From positions 551,859-615,858 of the forward strand of contig NZ_KV917378.1 in assembly GCF_002019735.1 (NCBI RefSeq): 64,000 nt of DNA, written 5' to 3'. Shown here piece after piece: positions 20,304 to 28,516 of the stretch (its first letter is position 1; the number at the start of each line of letters is the position of its first letter). The position numbers and the translations under genes are program-made. The DNA comes from Salipaludibacillus agaradhaerens (GTDB lineage Bacteria > Bacillota > Bacilli > Bacillales > Salisediminibacteriaceae). Under the pieces are notes generated by a model. That model saw nothing but the letters and a program-made list of their open reading frames with translations, was not told the DNA's origin and made no database searches.

Positions 20304-20345
20304 TAGACATATGCATGAATATACGTTAGGATAGATAAAAATACC
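20304..20345 (+). promoter_or_regulatory. Candidate argG promoter with an ARG-like half-site
   Basis: TAGACA (20304-20309), a 17-bp spacer and TAGGAT (20327-20332) form a plausible promoter. Within the spacer, GCATGAATA closely matches the CATGAATA half of the B. subtilis AhrC operator. A repressor bound here would cover the promoter. This is by eye only. Confidence 0.5.
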
Positions 20346-20366
20346 ACTTCTGAGGAGAGATCTACA

Positions 20367-21590
20367 ATGAGTAAAGGAAAAGTCGTTTTGGCTTATTCAG
20401 GAGGACTTGATACCTCCGTTTCTATTAAATGGTTGCAAGAACAATACGATTACGATGTTATCGCACTTGGTTTAGAAATAGGTGAAGGTAAAGATCTTGA
20501 AGCTCTTAAAGAAAAAGCATTGAGTGTTGGGGCAGATAAAGCGGTTATCATTGATGCAAAAGAATTGTTAGCAGAAGAATATTTGCTTCCTGCATTAAAA
20601 TCTAATTGCTTATACGAAGGCAAATATCCGTTGTCGTCAGCTCTTTCACGTCCCTTAATTTCAAAACTGTTAGTTGAAGTAGCTGAACAAGAAGGAGCAG
20701 TTGCGGTTGCTCATGGATGTACTGGTAAAGGGAACGACCAAGTTCGTTTTGAAGTATCGATTCAAGCATTAAATCCAGATCTTGAAGTTATTGCGCCAGT
20801 ACGAGAGTGGGGAATGAATCGAGACGAGGAAATTGCATATGCTAAAGAAAAGAATATCCCTGTTCCTGTAAATTTAGAGAAACCTTACTCTATTGATGCC
20901 AATATTTGGGGTAGAGCTTGTGAAGCAGGTGTCTTAGAAGATACGTGGAAAGAAGCACCAGAGGAAGCGTTTGACTGGACGGCATCAATTGCAGACGCTC
21001 CTGATACGCCTGAATATGTAGAGATTGAATTCAAAGAAGGTAAGCCTGTGGCACTGGACGGTCAGGCATTACCATTAGTCACAATCATCCAGCAGTTAAA
21101 TGAGCTCGGTGGTAAGCATGGTATTGGTCGTATTGATCATATTGAGAACAGACTGGTCGGCATTAAAGCCCGTGAAGTGTATGAAAATCCAGGCGCACTA
21201 ATCTTAATTAATGCTCATAAAGAAATGGAATTTTTAACATTACCAAAAGAAGTAACGCAATACAAAACACAGATCGATCAAAAAATGACACAGCTCGTCT
21301 ATGATGGCTTATGGTATTCTCCTTTAAGAACAGCACTTGAAAGCTTTATTAATGAGACACAGAAAAACGTGAACGGTAAAGTAAAAGTGAAGCTTTGGAA
21401 GGGGACACATATGGTAGTGGCGCGTGACTCTGAAAACAGCTTATACAATGAAGAGCTTGCCACATATTCAAAAGGTGATGCGTTCGATCATAACGCTGCC
21501 GTCGGCTTCATTAAACTTTGGGGTCTTTCCACAAAAACGTATTCGCAAGTAAATAATAAAAAGCCTGAACTTGTGAAAGCTGAGAAATAG
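20367..21590 (+). CDS. argG: Argininosuccinate synthase
   Basis: 407 residues. The ATP pyrophosphatase P-loop AYSGGLDTS is at 9-17. [13 protein letters not shown] and the later SIDANIWGR block are family signatures. It condenses citrulline and aspartate at the cost of ATP to AMP. The ribosome site GAGGAGAG lies before the ATG. The argG-argH spacing is unusually large (256 bp) because a hairpin and a repeat element sit between them. Confidence 0.95.
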   Translation: MSKGKVVLAYSGGLDTSVSIKWLQEQYDYDVIALGLEIGEGKDLEALKEKALSVGADKAVIIDAKELLAEEYLLPALKSNCLYEGKYPLSSALSRPLISKLLVEVAEQEGAVAVAHGCTGKGNDQVRFEVSIQALNPDLEVIAPVREWGMNRDEEIAYAKEKNIPVPVNLEKPYSIDANIWGRACEAGVLEDTWKEAPEEAFDWTASIADAPDTPEYVEIEFKEGKPVALDGQALPLVTIIQQLNELGGKHGIGRIDHIENRLVGIKAREVYENPGALILINAHKEMEFLTLPKEVTQYKTQIDQKMTQLVYDGLWYSPLRTALESFINETQKNVNGKVKVKLWKGTHMVVARDSENSLYNEELATYSKGDAFDHNAAVGFIKLWGLSTKTYSQVNNKKPELVKAEK

Positions 21591-21616
21591 TTTGAAACTG
21601 AAAAGCAACTAAGAAC

Positions 21617-21670
21617 TCACCGCAGGTCTCTGGACTTTAACAGTAGCCTGCGGTGATGTATGCTTTTATT
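21617..21670 (+). terminator. Hairpin after argG, probable terminator
   Basis: TCACCGCAGG (21617-21626) and CCTGCGGTGA (21647-21656) form a perfect 10-bp stem around a 20-base loop, followed by a T-rich stretch (GCTTTTATTT). The long loop and broken T-run make it weaker than the others in this window. Confidence 0.5.
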
Positions 21671-21687
21671 TAAGGGCAGTAAAAAAA

Positions 21688-21808
21688 CCACCTCAAAACT
21701 TAAGAAGATCGAAAAGTTTAGGTGGGGGATAAACTGCTCCTAAAGGTCCGATAAGTTAAACTAACAATCAGTGGGGAGGAATGATAACTCCCACTGATTG
21801 AAGCTTAG
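21688..21808. repeat. Palindromic intergenic repeat, copy R3 (between argG and argH)
   Basis: Two hairpins in a row. The first pairs CCACCT and AAACTT with AAGTTT and AGGTGG (21688-21725). The second pairs CAATCAGTGGG (21765-21775) with CCCACTGATTG (21790-21800). The fragments TTTAGG-GGG-GATAA and TGATTGAAG are shared with the element at 23239-23315, so the two look like members of one family. There is no T-run, so it is not a plain terminator. It would lie in the argH leader if argG-argH are co-transcribed. Confidence 0.55.
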
Positions 21809-21846
21809 CTTTATTAATGAGTCATAGTTATAAGGAGGCGTTTTCT

Positions 21847-23220
21847 ATGTCCAAATTATGGGGCGGAAGATTTACGAAAGAAACGAACAAACTTGTAGAA
21901 GAACAAACTGCTTCTATTCATTTTGATAAAAAATTGGCAGATGAAGATATAGAAGGAAGTATTGCCCATGTTCATATGCTAGCATCCACAGGGATTATTT
22001 CGGAAGATGAAGGGGAGAAAATTGAAAATGGGTTGAAAGCAGTTCATGAAAAAATTAAAAAAGGTGAACTGACGTATTCAGTGGCCAACGAAGATATACA
22101 TATGAATATTGAAAAGTTCCTCATTGATGAAATCGGCCCACTGGGTGGAAAACTGCATACTGGACGAAGTCGGAATGATCAAGTGGCCACTGATATGCAT
22201 CTATATTTAAAAAAACATACAGAGACTATTATCAGTCTTGTAAAAGATGTCCAACAAGCAGTCATTAATCAAGCTACAGACCACGTGGATACGATTTTAC
22301 CAGGTTATACCCATTTACAGCGGGCCCAACCGGTCTCTTTTGCCCATCATTTGCTCGCTTATTTTTGGATGCTTCAACGTGATAAAGAACGTCTCATTGA
22401 TAGCTTAAAACGAGTAAACGGGTCACCATTAGGAGCAGGGGCACTTGCAGGGACAACGTTTCCATTGGACAGACAGCAAGTTGCTAATGAATTAGGGTTT
22501 GATTATGTTTACCCAAACAGTATGGATGCAGTTAGTGATAGAGATTTTATTTTAGAATTTATGTCTGCTGCCTCGATCTTAATGATGCATATTTCCCGTT
22601 TATCAGAAGAACTCGTTATTTGGAGCAGCCAAGAATTTCAATTTATCGAACTGGATGATTCGTTTTGCACAGGTTCAAGCATTATGCCACAAAAGAAAAA
22701 CCCAGATGTGCCAGAACTTCTACGAGCTAAAACAGGGCGAGTTTACGGAAATCTCATGGGTCTTTTAACTGTTTTAAAAGGACTTCCACTCGCATACAAC
22801 AAAGACATGCAGGAAGACAAAGAAGGTATGTTTGATACTGTTGAAACATTAGAGGGGTCCTTAGGTATGCTTGCTCCAATGATTGATACGATGGTCGTCA
22901 AAGCAGGTAACATGAAAAAAGCAGTCTCTGAAGATTATTCTAATGCAACAGATATTGCTGACTACCTTGTTAAAAAAGGATTGCCATTTAGGCAAGCGCA
23001 TGAAGTGATTGGAAAAATAGTATTATATGGTATTGATCATAACAAATACTTGCTTGACTTGACCCTCGAAGAATACTATCAATTTAGTGAATTGTTTGAG
23101 AAAGATATTTACGAGGTCCTTGCCCCTGAACAAGTAGTAGCAAGTCGGCGAAGCTATGGAGGCACCTCCCAAGACGAAGTAAGGAATCAATTAGATCTTG
23201 CCCGTCAAGCCCTTCAGTAA
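21847..23220 (+). CDS. argH: Argininosuccinate lyase
   Basis: 457 residues from the ATG at 21847, eight bases after TAAGGAGG. An upstream ATG at 21817 overlaps the repeat region and lacks such a site. The superfamily signature [11 protein letters not shown] is at 276-286, with the catalytic serine in the flexible loop. The TGRSRNDQ block (105-112) and H155 ([10 protein letters not shown]) are also present. It splits argininosuccinate to arginine and fumarate, the last step of the pathway. Confidence 0.96.
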   Translation: MSKLWGGRFTKETNKLVEEQTASIHFDKKLADEDIEGSIAHVHMLASTGIISEDEGEKIENGLKAVHEKIKKGELTYSVANEDIHMNIEKFLIDEIGPLGGKLHTGRSRNDQVATDMHLYLKKHTETIISLVKDVQQAVINQATDHVDTILPGYTHLQRAQPVSFAHHLLAYFWMLQRDKERLIDSLKRVNGSPLGAGALAGTTFPLDRQQVANELGFDYVYPNSMDAVSDRDFILEFMSAASILMMHISRLSEELVIWSSQEFQFIELDDSFCTGSSIMPQKKNPDVPELLRAKTGRVYGNLMGLLTVLKGLPLAYNKDMQEDKEGMFDTVETLEGSLGMLAPMIDTMVVKAGNMKKAVSEDYSNATDIADYLVKKGLPFRQAHEVIGKIVLYGIDHNKYLLDLTLEEYYQFSELFEKDIYEVLAPEQVVASRRSYGGTSQDEVRNQLDLARQALQ

Positions 23221-23238
23221 ATTGTTATTTTCAGATGA

Positions 23239-23315
23239 GCGTCCGTAAAACTCCCGTCTCAAAATAGAGAGGAGAGCTAGCTCTATTTAGGCGGGAGATA
23301 ATGTCCTGATTGAAG
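23239..23315. repeat. Palindromic intergenic repeat, copy R1 (after argH)
   Basis: GCGTCCGTAAAA is followed by a long imperfect hairpin, CTCCCGTCTCAAAATAGAG with CTCTATTTAGGCGGGAG, and then the 17-mer TAATGTCCTGATTGAAG (23299-23315). The same 17-mer occurs inverted at 25413-25429, next to another GCGTCCGTAAA and CTCCCG/CGGGAG hairpin. It lacks a T-run, so its role as terminator is doubtful. Confidence 0.65.
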
Positions 23316-23334
23316 AGCGTCTTATGATTGCAAC

Positions 23335-23381
23335 ATTATTCAGAAAATAAGTCTTTTCAAATTCGCTAATTGTGTTAGAAT
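23335..23381 (+). promoter_or_regulatory. CodY-like site and candidate promoter of ilvE
   Basis: ATTATTCAGAAAATA (23335-23349) differs at three positions from the CodY consensus AATTTTCWGAAAATT. Just downstream, TTTTCA (23354-23359), 16 bases and TAGAAT (23376-23381) make a usable promoter. CodY control of branched-chain amino acid genes is well known in Bacillus, so the site makes sense here. It leaves a leader of about 110 bases before ilvE. Confidence 0.55.
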
Positions 23382-23498
23382 AAAACACATTCACTGATTA
23401 AAGCGGGGAAGCAACGTGGTGTATTCCGTTCGTTATCTTTGGATAGAACACCCTCCACCTGATAGTCATGGACAACTTTAACGAAAGGTGTGTTGAAT
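23382..23498 (+). other. ilvE leader with a possible hairpin
   Basis: The leader contains GGTGTATTC and GAACACC, which can pair with one bulge, then CACCT and AAGGTGTG that could form an alternative pairing near the ribosome site. It is not a T-box: there is no AGGGTGG-ACCGCG motif. Whether it has a regulatory role is unknown. Confidence 0.25.
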
Positions 23499-24575
23499 GT
23501 GATCGAAGCGAAAGTAGATATTGTTGAAGCAAAAGAAAAGAAGGCGAAACCAGATCCAGAGAATTTATCTTTCGGTAAAATCTTTACCGACCATATGTTC
23601 ACAATGGAATACACAAGGGAAAAAGGCTGGTTTAACCCTAAAATTGAACCGTATGCACCGATTGAATTAGATCCTGCTGCGATGATTTTTCATTATAGTC
23701 AATCAGTTTTTGAAGGGTTAAAGGCTTATTTAGATCCTGAGGGGCATATTCAACTCTTCCGTCCACAGGAAAACTTTAAACGAATGAATCGATCAAATCA
23801 AAGATTAAGTATTCCTTTAATTAACGAAGAACTTGTTTTAGATTATTTAAAACAACTTTTAACATTAGAAAAAGACTGGATTCCATCAGCGGATGGGACG
23901 TCATTATACATAAGACCGTTTATTTTTGCTACGGAATCAAGCTTGTCTGTAGCGCCAGCTCATTCCTATAAATTTATTATAATCTTATCCCCTGTAGGTT
24001 CTTATTATCCAGAAGGGATTCATCCTGTGAGCATTCAAATCGAGCATGACTACACCCGTGCTGTTCGAGGAGGTACAGGGACTGCTAAAACAGGTGGCAA
24101 CTATTCTGCTGGTTATATAGCTCAAGCGAAAGCAGCAGAGCAAGGGCATGCTCAAGTAATGTGGTTAGACGGCGTTGAAAAAGAGTATATTGAAGAAGTT
24201 GGTAGTATGAATGTTTTCTTTAAAATAAACGGGCAAGTGGTAACGCCTGAATTAAATGATAGTATTTTAGCCGGAGTCACTAGAAAATCGATTATCGAAC
24301 TTTTACACGATTGGAATATTGACGTCGTTGAACGAAAAATTTCTGTATCTGAGATCCATGAAGCGTATAAAGAAGGAACGTTAGAGGAAGCATTTGGCGC
24401 TGGTACGGCTGCGGTCATCTCACCGATCGGTGAACTAAGTTGGGGCGAAGAGGTCATGATCATTAACGGCAGACAAACTGGTGACCTTACGAAATCCCTT
24501 TATACAACATTAACTGGGGTTCAAACGGGCAAACTGCCTGATCCTTATGGGTGGACAGTGAAAATAAAGGTTTAA
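23499..24575 (+). CDS. ilvE: Branched-chain amino acid aminotransferase
   Basis: About 358 residues. The start is uncertain: GTG at 23499 is best spaced from GAAAGG (23483-23488), while TTG at 23493 and GTG at 23490 are also in frame. Class IV PLP aminotransferase: HYSQSVFEGLKAY near the N-terminus, the PLP lysine in GTAKTGGNYSAGY around residue 200, and GTAAVISPIGE and LTGVQTGKL near the end. It interconverts Leu, Ile and Val with their keto acids, using glutamate. It is monocistronic, with a strong hairpin behind it. Confidence 0.93.
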   Translation: MIEAKVDIVEAKEKKAKPDPENLSFGKIFTDHMFTMEYTREKGWFNPKIEPYAPIELDPAAMIFHYSQSVFEGLKAYLDPEGHIQLFRPQENFKRMNRSNQRLSIPLINEELVLDYLKQLLTLEKDWIPSADGTSLYIRPFIFATESSLSVAPAHSYKFIIILSPVGSYYPEGIHPVSIQIEHDYTRAVRGGTGTAKTGGNYSAGYIAQAKAAEQGHAQVMWLDGVEKEYIEEVGSMNVFFKINGQVVTPELNDSILAGVTRKSIIELLHDWNIDVVERKISVSEIHEAYKEGTLEEAFGAGTAAVISPIGELSWGEEVMIINGRQTGDLTKSLYTTLTGVQTGKLPDPYGWTVKIKV

Positions 24576-24578
24576 AAC

Positions 24579-24619
24579 AATCATGCATCTCCTGGCATTA
24601 GCGCTGGAGATGCATGATT
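24579..24619. terminator. Hairpin between ilvE and the GNAT gene, serving both strands
   Basis: A perfect 14-bp stem, AATCATGCATCTCC (24579-24592) with GGAGATGCATGATT (24606-24619), around a 13-base loop. It lies between convergent genes, with T-rich DNA on one side and A-rich on the other. Confidence 0.75.
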
Positions 24620-24639
24620 TACTAATTAATAACACCATA

Positions 24640-25200
24640 TTATCTATCATCTTTTAAAATAGCATACAGCAATAAGTTTCTAGGCTTACCTTTTACAATC
24701 ATCGCTTGACGCATCGTTCCCTCATAGCGCATCCCGACCTTTTCCATGACACGTGCTGACCCCCGATTAGTGTCAAAACATTTGGCTTCAATCCGCATAA
24801 GGTCCATGGACTGAAAACCAAATTTCACAACAGCTTTCATAGCTTCTGTCATGATACCATCTCCCCAGTACTTACGGGATAGAGCATAGCCAATTTCCGC
24901 AACGCGATGTGCAGGTGTCCAAGTGACAAAATCTATCGTTCCAATTAATTTGTTTGTCTCTTTTAGCACGATGCCCCAAGGTGCTAACTCATTGTTTTCA
25001 TATTTTATGAGTATGTGATCAATGAATGCTTTCGTCTCTTTCAATGAAGGATGGGTGTCCCATGTTACATATCGACTGACTTCCTCATCTGATGTATAAT
25101 AAAACATATCCTCCGCATCCTCTTCCGTTATCTTTCTTAACTTAAGTCGATCAGTAGTTAAAGTAGGTAAATCTGTATAAATCTCTTTAATACTCACCAT
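24640..25200 (-). CDS. GNAT family N-acetyltransferase (RimJ-like)
   Basis: 186 residues. It matches the Acetyltransf_3 type: TDRLKLRKITEEDAEDMF at 17-34, EIGYALSRKYWGDGIMTEA with the acetyl-CoA loop around 110-130, and N-x-x-SARVMEKVGMRYEG at about 145-160. Members acetylate protein N-termini or small amines. The substrate cannot be read from the sequence. The ATG follows GGAGGAAAA on the minus strand. It stands alone, convergent with ilvE. Confidence 0.85.
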   Translation of the reverse strand: MVSIKEIYTDLPTLTTDRLKLRKITEEDAEDMFYYTSDEEVSRYVTWDTHPSLKETKAFIDHILIKYENNELAPWGIVLKETNKLIGTIDFVTWTPAHRVAEIGYALSRKYWGDGIMTEAMKAVVKFGFQSMDLMRIEAKCFDTNRGSARVMEKVGMRYEGTMRQAMIVKGKPRNLLLYAILKDDR

Positions 25201-25572
25201 ATGTTTTCCTCCTTTCTTAACACTGTGGTCTAATACTACCTAGAAATTTGATAGTGCTGTATAAATACGTGGTTCATACATAAATTTGCATTTATTATAA
25301 CAACTATTCTGGCTATTGTGTGAGGAAATTAGTGATATTAATCGACAATTTAAACGTTCGTTTAAAAATTTAAGGGATGATGTCGACTAAAACTCAATAA
25401 ATATAAATGAATCTTCAATCAGGACATTAGCGTCCGTAAACCTCCCGCTTCAAATTGCCCGGGAGGTTTACGGATGTTAACTGTGATAAATTAATGAAAA
25501 TGCTTTCTGTTAAGTGAACGAAGCTAATATGTGATAGGATAGTAGAGTAAATGTAGATAAGGAGCGTAAAAT
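25201..25572. other. Gene-free divergent region holding repeat R2 and a promoter
   Basis: This 372-bp region separates the GNAT gene from the DUF6884 operon. It holds the palindromic repeat at 25413-25476 and, nearer the operon, a TGATAGGAT sequence at 25532-25540 that fits an extended -10 box. TAAGGAG then precedes the ATG at 25573. I see no ORF. Confidence 0.5.
25413..25476. repeat. Palindromic intergenic repeat, copy R2
   Basis: The 17-mer CTTCAATCAGGACATTA (25413-25429) is the exact reverse complement of the R1 tag at 23299-23315. It is followed by a near-perfect 17-bp stem, CGTCCGTAAACCTCCCG (25431-25447) with CGGGAGGTTTACGGATG (25460-25476), around a 12-base loop. Tag plus CTCCCG/CGGGAG hairpin plus TTTACGGA is the common architecture with R1. 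Confidence 0.7.
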
Positions 25573-26049
25573 ATGAGCGAATTGTGTATTATTCCATGTG
25601 GTAACAAAAAGATTTGGAGCAAACATCCTAACTTAGAGGCAGTACCAGCTTCTGATGCCTATATTAGCACGTTTCATCGCCTCTGTAGAGCTTATGCAGA
25701 GAGATTTTTTACCCAATACGTTATTTTATCTGCTAAACACGGCTTTCTTTTTGCAGAAGATCATGTTCCTGGGCCATACAATGTCAGTTTCTCCATGAAA
25801 TCTTCCGAAGTTATCTCCACAGAAACGTTAAAAAAACAATTTGAAAATAAAAGATTACACAATTATGATCACTATATCGTTTTAACAGGAAAAAAATATG
25901 TACCAGTCATTAATCACGTTATGAACGATGAGAACAACGTAGAGTTTCCTTTATTAGATTATCAGGGAATTGGATTTATGCAACAAGCATTAAAGCATGC
26001 TCTAGAAACAAATGAACCTCTTCATGGAAAGAAGATAAAAAACCGATGA
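25573..26049 (+). CDS. DUF6884 domain protein
   Basis: 158 residues. The pattern PCGNKKIW (8-15), YAERFF-YVILSAKHGFL (about 40-60) and GPYNVSF is the hallmark of DUF6884-type proteins. A similar PCS-KKP and LSAKYG pattern is found in the C-terminal part of archaeosine synthase-like proteins and related nucleic-acid enzymes, which hints at nucleobase or nucleotide chemistry. No activity is established for this family, so I assign none. It is the first gene of a tight operon: its TGA overlaps the ATG of the DNA glycosylase gene. The neighbours point to nucleic-acid repair or defence. Confidence 0.75.
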   Translation: MSELCIIPCGNKKIWSKHPNLEAVPASDAYISTFHRLCRAYAERFFTQYVILSAKHGFLFAEDHVPGPYNVSFSMKSSEVISTETLKKQFENKRLHNYDHYIVLTGKKYVPVINHVMNDENNVEFPLLDYQGIGFMQQALKHALETNEPLHGKKIKNR

Positions 26050-26546
26050 AACGCCAATCGATGCAACCAATCGTCGCTTCTGGAGCAAAAATTCTTTTGC
26101 TTGGTTCCATGCCTGGGGAGCAGTCTCTCATAAAACAACAGTACTATGGGAACAAGAGAAATCATTTTTGGCCAATCATAAGTGACCTTCTCAATGTCGA
26201 TCTTACAACGCCTTCATATCAGTATAAATGTCAACAACTTATTGGACATGGTATTGCGTTATGGGATGTGATTGCCAGCTGTGAACGAGAAGGGAGTCTC
26301 GATTCAGCTATTCGTCATGAAAAAGCAAATGATATTAAAGGATTGTTGCAGCAATACCCAACGATCCGTTGGATTGGATTAAACGGGACCAAAGCCTACC
26401 AGTCGTTTCTAAAATATAAGAAAAAGGTTGATATCCCAGAGTTACCGTTTACGAAGCTACCATCTACTAGTCCTGTTCCAGGTAAAAATGTGAAGTCCTA
26501 TGAAGAGAAGGTAGAGGCTTGGCGAGAAATAAGTCATTACTTATAA
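26046..26546 (+). CDS. DNA-deoxyinosine glycosylase-type protein (UDG superfamily)
   Basis: 166 residues. The uracil-DNA glycosylase fold is indicated by LLLGSMPGEQSL (17-28), YYGNKRNHFWPII (33-45) and the C-terminal LPSTSPVPG (about 139-147). This combination is typical of the family 6 enzymes described as hypoxanthine-DNA glycosylases, which remove deaminated adenine and, in some cases, other bases. N39 and the S-T-S-P loop are the probable catalytic and DNA-contact residues. The ATG overlaps the stop of the DUF6884 gene (ATGA), so translation is likely coupled. An exonuclease gene follows after 17 bases. Confidence 0.82.
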   Translation: MKRQSMQPIVASGAKILLLGSMPGEQSLIKQQYYGNKRNHFWPIISDLLNVDLTTPSYQYKCQQLIGHGIALWDVIASCEREGSLDSAIRHEKANDIKGLLQQYPTIRWIGLNGTKAYQSFLKYKKKVDIPELPFTKLPSTSPVPGKNVKSYEEKVEAWREISHYL

Positions 26547-26563
26547 TTTTAAAGGAGTACATC

Positions 26564-27448
26564 ATGAGTGATAAAACATTGTTATTAATTGACGGATTCA
26601 ATTTATTAAGTAGGGGCTATTTTGCAACTGCGTACGGAAAATCTGATGAGCAATTGTCTAAAAATGATCAAGGTCAGTACATTAATGCTGTGCGTGTTTT
26701 CTTTCAAAAATTATTTCAATTAACGCGACAATACCCGATTACACATATTTCTGTCGCATGGGATGGGAAACGTCAGGATACGTCACGTAATCAACAGTAC
26801 GCGTTTTATAAGGCGCAACGACAAGATTTACCGGAGCCACTGATCGAACAGTACCACTTAACAAAAGAGTTGCTAGACAATTTAAACGTACATCAACTAG
26901 CCGTAGGCGGTTATGAGGCGGATGATATCATCGGTGCTTTTTCGACATTGTGGGCAGAAAGTGGCTTTGGACAAACGTATATTTATAGTAACGATAGAGA
27001 TTTATTTCAACTGCTCAACCCTACGACCGCTCAGATTTTGTCTAAAAAAAAGCAGGAAATTGTCTATAGTGATGAAGCATTTCAAGCAGAGTACGATATT
27101 ACACCTACTCAATGGGTTGATGTAAAAGCGTTGCTAGGAGATGCCAGTGACAATATTCCAGGTTGTCCCGGTGTAGGTGAAAAATCTGCGTTACCCCTTA
27201 TCCGTCAGTATGGCGATCTTAAACAAGTGTTTAAAAATGTCGATTCATTGGATCCTACTTTTAATCGTTATAAGAAAAAACTTCGTGAAGGAGAAGAAAC
27301 GACGTGGATCAGTTACGAACTTTCGCAAATTATCACAGATATTGAAGCCGTCACGGCGGTGAACCATTCTGAACTTGAATTTTCATGGGATGAAGCGAAT
27401 GCGTTACACGCAATGGCTGCTAAAGGAATTAAAGTAAAAATAAGATGA
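26564..27448 (+). CDS. ypcP: 5'-3' exonuclease, YpcP type
   Basis: 294 residues from the ATG at 26564 after AAAGGAG. An upstream in-frame start at 26519 would overlap the glycosylase gene. The protein matches the N-terminal 5'-nuclease domain of DNA polymerase I: LLIDGFNLLSRGYFA at the N-terminus, YEADDIIG near 117, YSNDRDLFQLL near 145, and the helix-hairpin-helix GDASDNIPGCPGVGEKSA near 200. B. subtilis YpcP is the same size and helps remove RNA primers and repair flaps. In B. subtilis ypcP lies close to dynA and sspL. Here those two are about 32 kb away. Confidence 0.9.
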   Translation: MSDKTLLLIDGFNLLSRGYFATAYGKSDEQLSKNDQGQYINAVRVFFQKLFQLTRQYPITHISVAWDGKRQDTSRNQQYAFYKAQRQDLPEPLIEQYHLTKELLDNLNVHQLAVGGYEADDIIGAFSTLWAESGFGQTYIYSNDRDLFQLLNPTTAQILSKKKQEIVYSDEAFQAEYDITPTQWVDVKALLGDASDNIPGCPGVGEKSALPLIRQYGDLKQVFKNVDSLDPTFNRYKKKLREGEETTWISYELSQIITDIEAVTAVNHSELEFSWDEANALHAMAAKGIKVKIR

Positions 27449-27474
27449 TCATGAGAGAGAAAGAAGGGTGATTA

Positions 27475-27627
27475 GTGTTTAACCTATTCAGGCGGGCAAA
27501 AAGGTGTACTTTTTGTGGGCGAAAAACAATGAAGCCAACAAGTTATTATAACGATCATGGAAATGAGCTCTTTGTGTGCTTTCAATGTGTGCCACAAGCA
27601 GAAAGGCGCTCATTACTTAAGAAGTGA
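27475..27627 (+). CDS. Small CxxC zinc-ribbon-like protein, unknown
   Basis: 50 residues, GTG start, with GAAGGGTGA about four bases upstream. Two CxxC pairs (C11-x-x-C14 and C35-x-x-C38) suggest a single zinc site, with a basic N-terminus. It lies 26 bases after ypcP on the same strand and probably belongs to the same transcript. I do not recognise a named family. The pairing of cysteines and the ribosome site make it a likely real gene. Confidence 0.6.
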   Translation: MFNLFRRAKRCTFCGRKTMKPTSYYNDHGNELFVCFQCVPQAERRSLLKK

Positions 27628-27694
27628 AATTGGAAAGGATCATCATTCTGACCGTCAATCACTTAATTAATGCTATAAAAAGGGAGGACGCTTC

Positions 27695-28516
27695 ATGCGT
27701 TTAGTATCTATTTGCCCGAGTAATACAGAACTTGCTACCTATGCGGGTTTAGTTGATCACCTCGTCGGTGTCGATAATTATTCGGACTGGCCTTCAGATA
27801 AATTGACGAATCTAGAGAGAGTGGGCCCAGACCTGAATATAAATATGGATAAGGTAGAAGCATTAAATCCAGATCTCGTGTTAGCCTCTGAGACGGTTCC
27901 TGGAATGGAAAAAAATATTAAAGAGTTGAAAAAGAGAGGCCTTCCATATGTGATCGTTCCTACGCCTAAGACATTATCTGATATTAGCAGTCAGTTAATA
28001 TGGATCGGTGAAAAAACAGGCTATAAGGAGAAAAGTTTAAAAGCTCACAAGACATTTAATTATTGGATTAATTACTATAAAGGTTTGAGTAATTCCGTGG
28101 AAGAAAAGAAAACGATCTACTGGGAGTGGTGGGCTAAGCCTATTTTTACTCCAGGTCACTCTAATTGGCTAACCGAAATGTCTTAATTGGCAGGAGGGAT
28201 CAATATATTTGCTGACAACCCTCAATCTAGTGTAAAAACGACATGGGAAGACGTGTATAAGCGTAATCCGGACGTGATGGCTATTATATGGGTCGGCGTT
28301 CATAAAGAAAAAGTTAATCGTAAAGTGTTGGAGAAGCGGCCTGATTGGCAATCGTTAAAAGCTCCCACATCAAACAATGTCTATATCCTTGATGAACCAT
28401 TCTTTTGTCGGCCTTCACCACGATTATTAATTGGGCTTATGCAAATAGCGAACATTCTACACCCTCATATTTATCCTACGTTTGTCGAAGGCGTAGACCC
28501 GATGTTTACCGATTAG
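27695..28516 (+). pseudogene. Helical-backbone metal receptor (BtuF/TroA-like), broken by an in-frame stop
   Basis: Two ORF halves, 27695-28186 and 28187-28516, are in the same frame and separated only by a TAA at 28184-28186. Joined, they give one protein of about 273 residues. The first half has SICPSNTELATYAGL, VGVDNYSDWP and LNPDLVLASE. The second has AGGINIFAD, NPDVMAIIW and the C-terminal RPSPRLLIGLMQIANILHP. The break falls inside the conserved W-L-T-E-(I/M)-S-x-L-A-G-G block, where a Glu codon is expected. One base change (GAA to TAA) explains it. Intact members are vitamin B12 or metal-chelate binding proteins without a signal peptide. The second half has no ribosome site of its own. 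Confidence 0.8.

Noticed and set aside
23382..23498. T-box riboswitch before ilvE
   Set aside because: There is no T-box core and no terminator with T-run in this leader; the only T-box found is before proBA.
21617..25476. CRISPR array from the repeated hairpins around argH and ilvE
   Set aside because: The copies are few, far apart, differ in length and orientation, and have no regular spacers or cas genes.
28187..28516. Independent gene for the second half of the metal receptor
   Set aside because: It is in frame with the first half, begins in the middle of a conserved block and lacks a ribosome site; one pseudogene explains it better.
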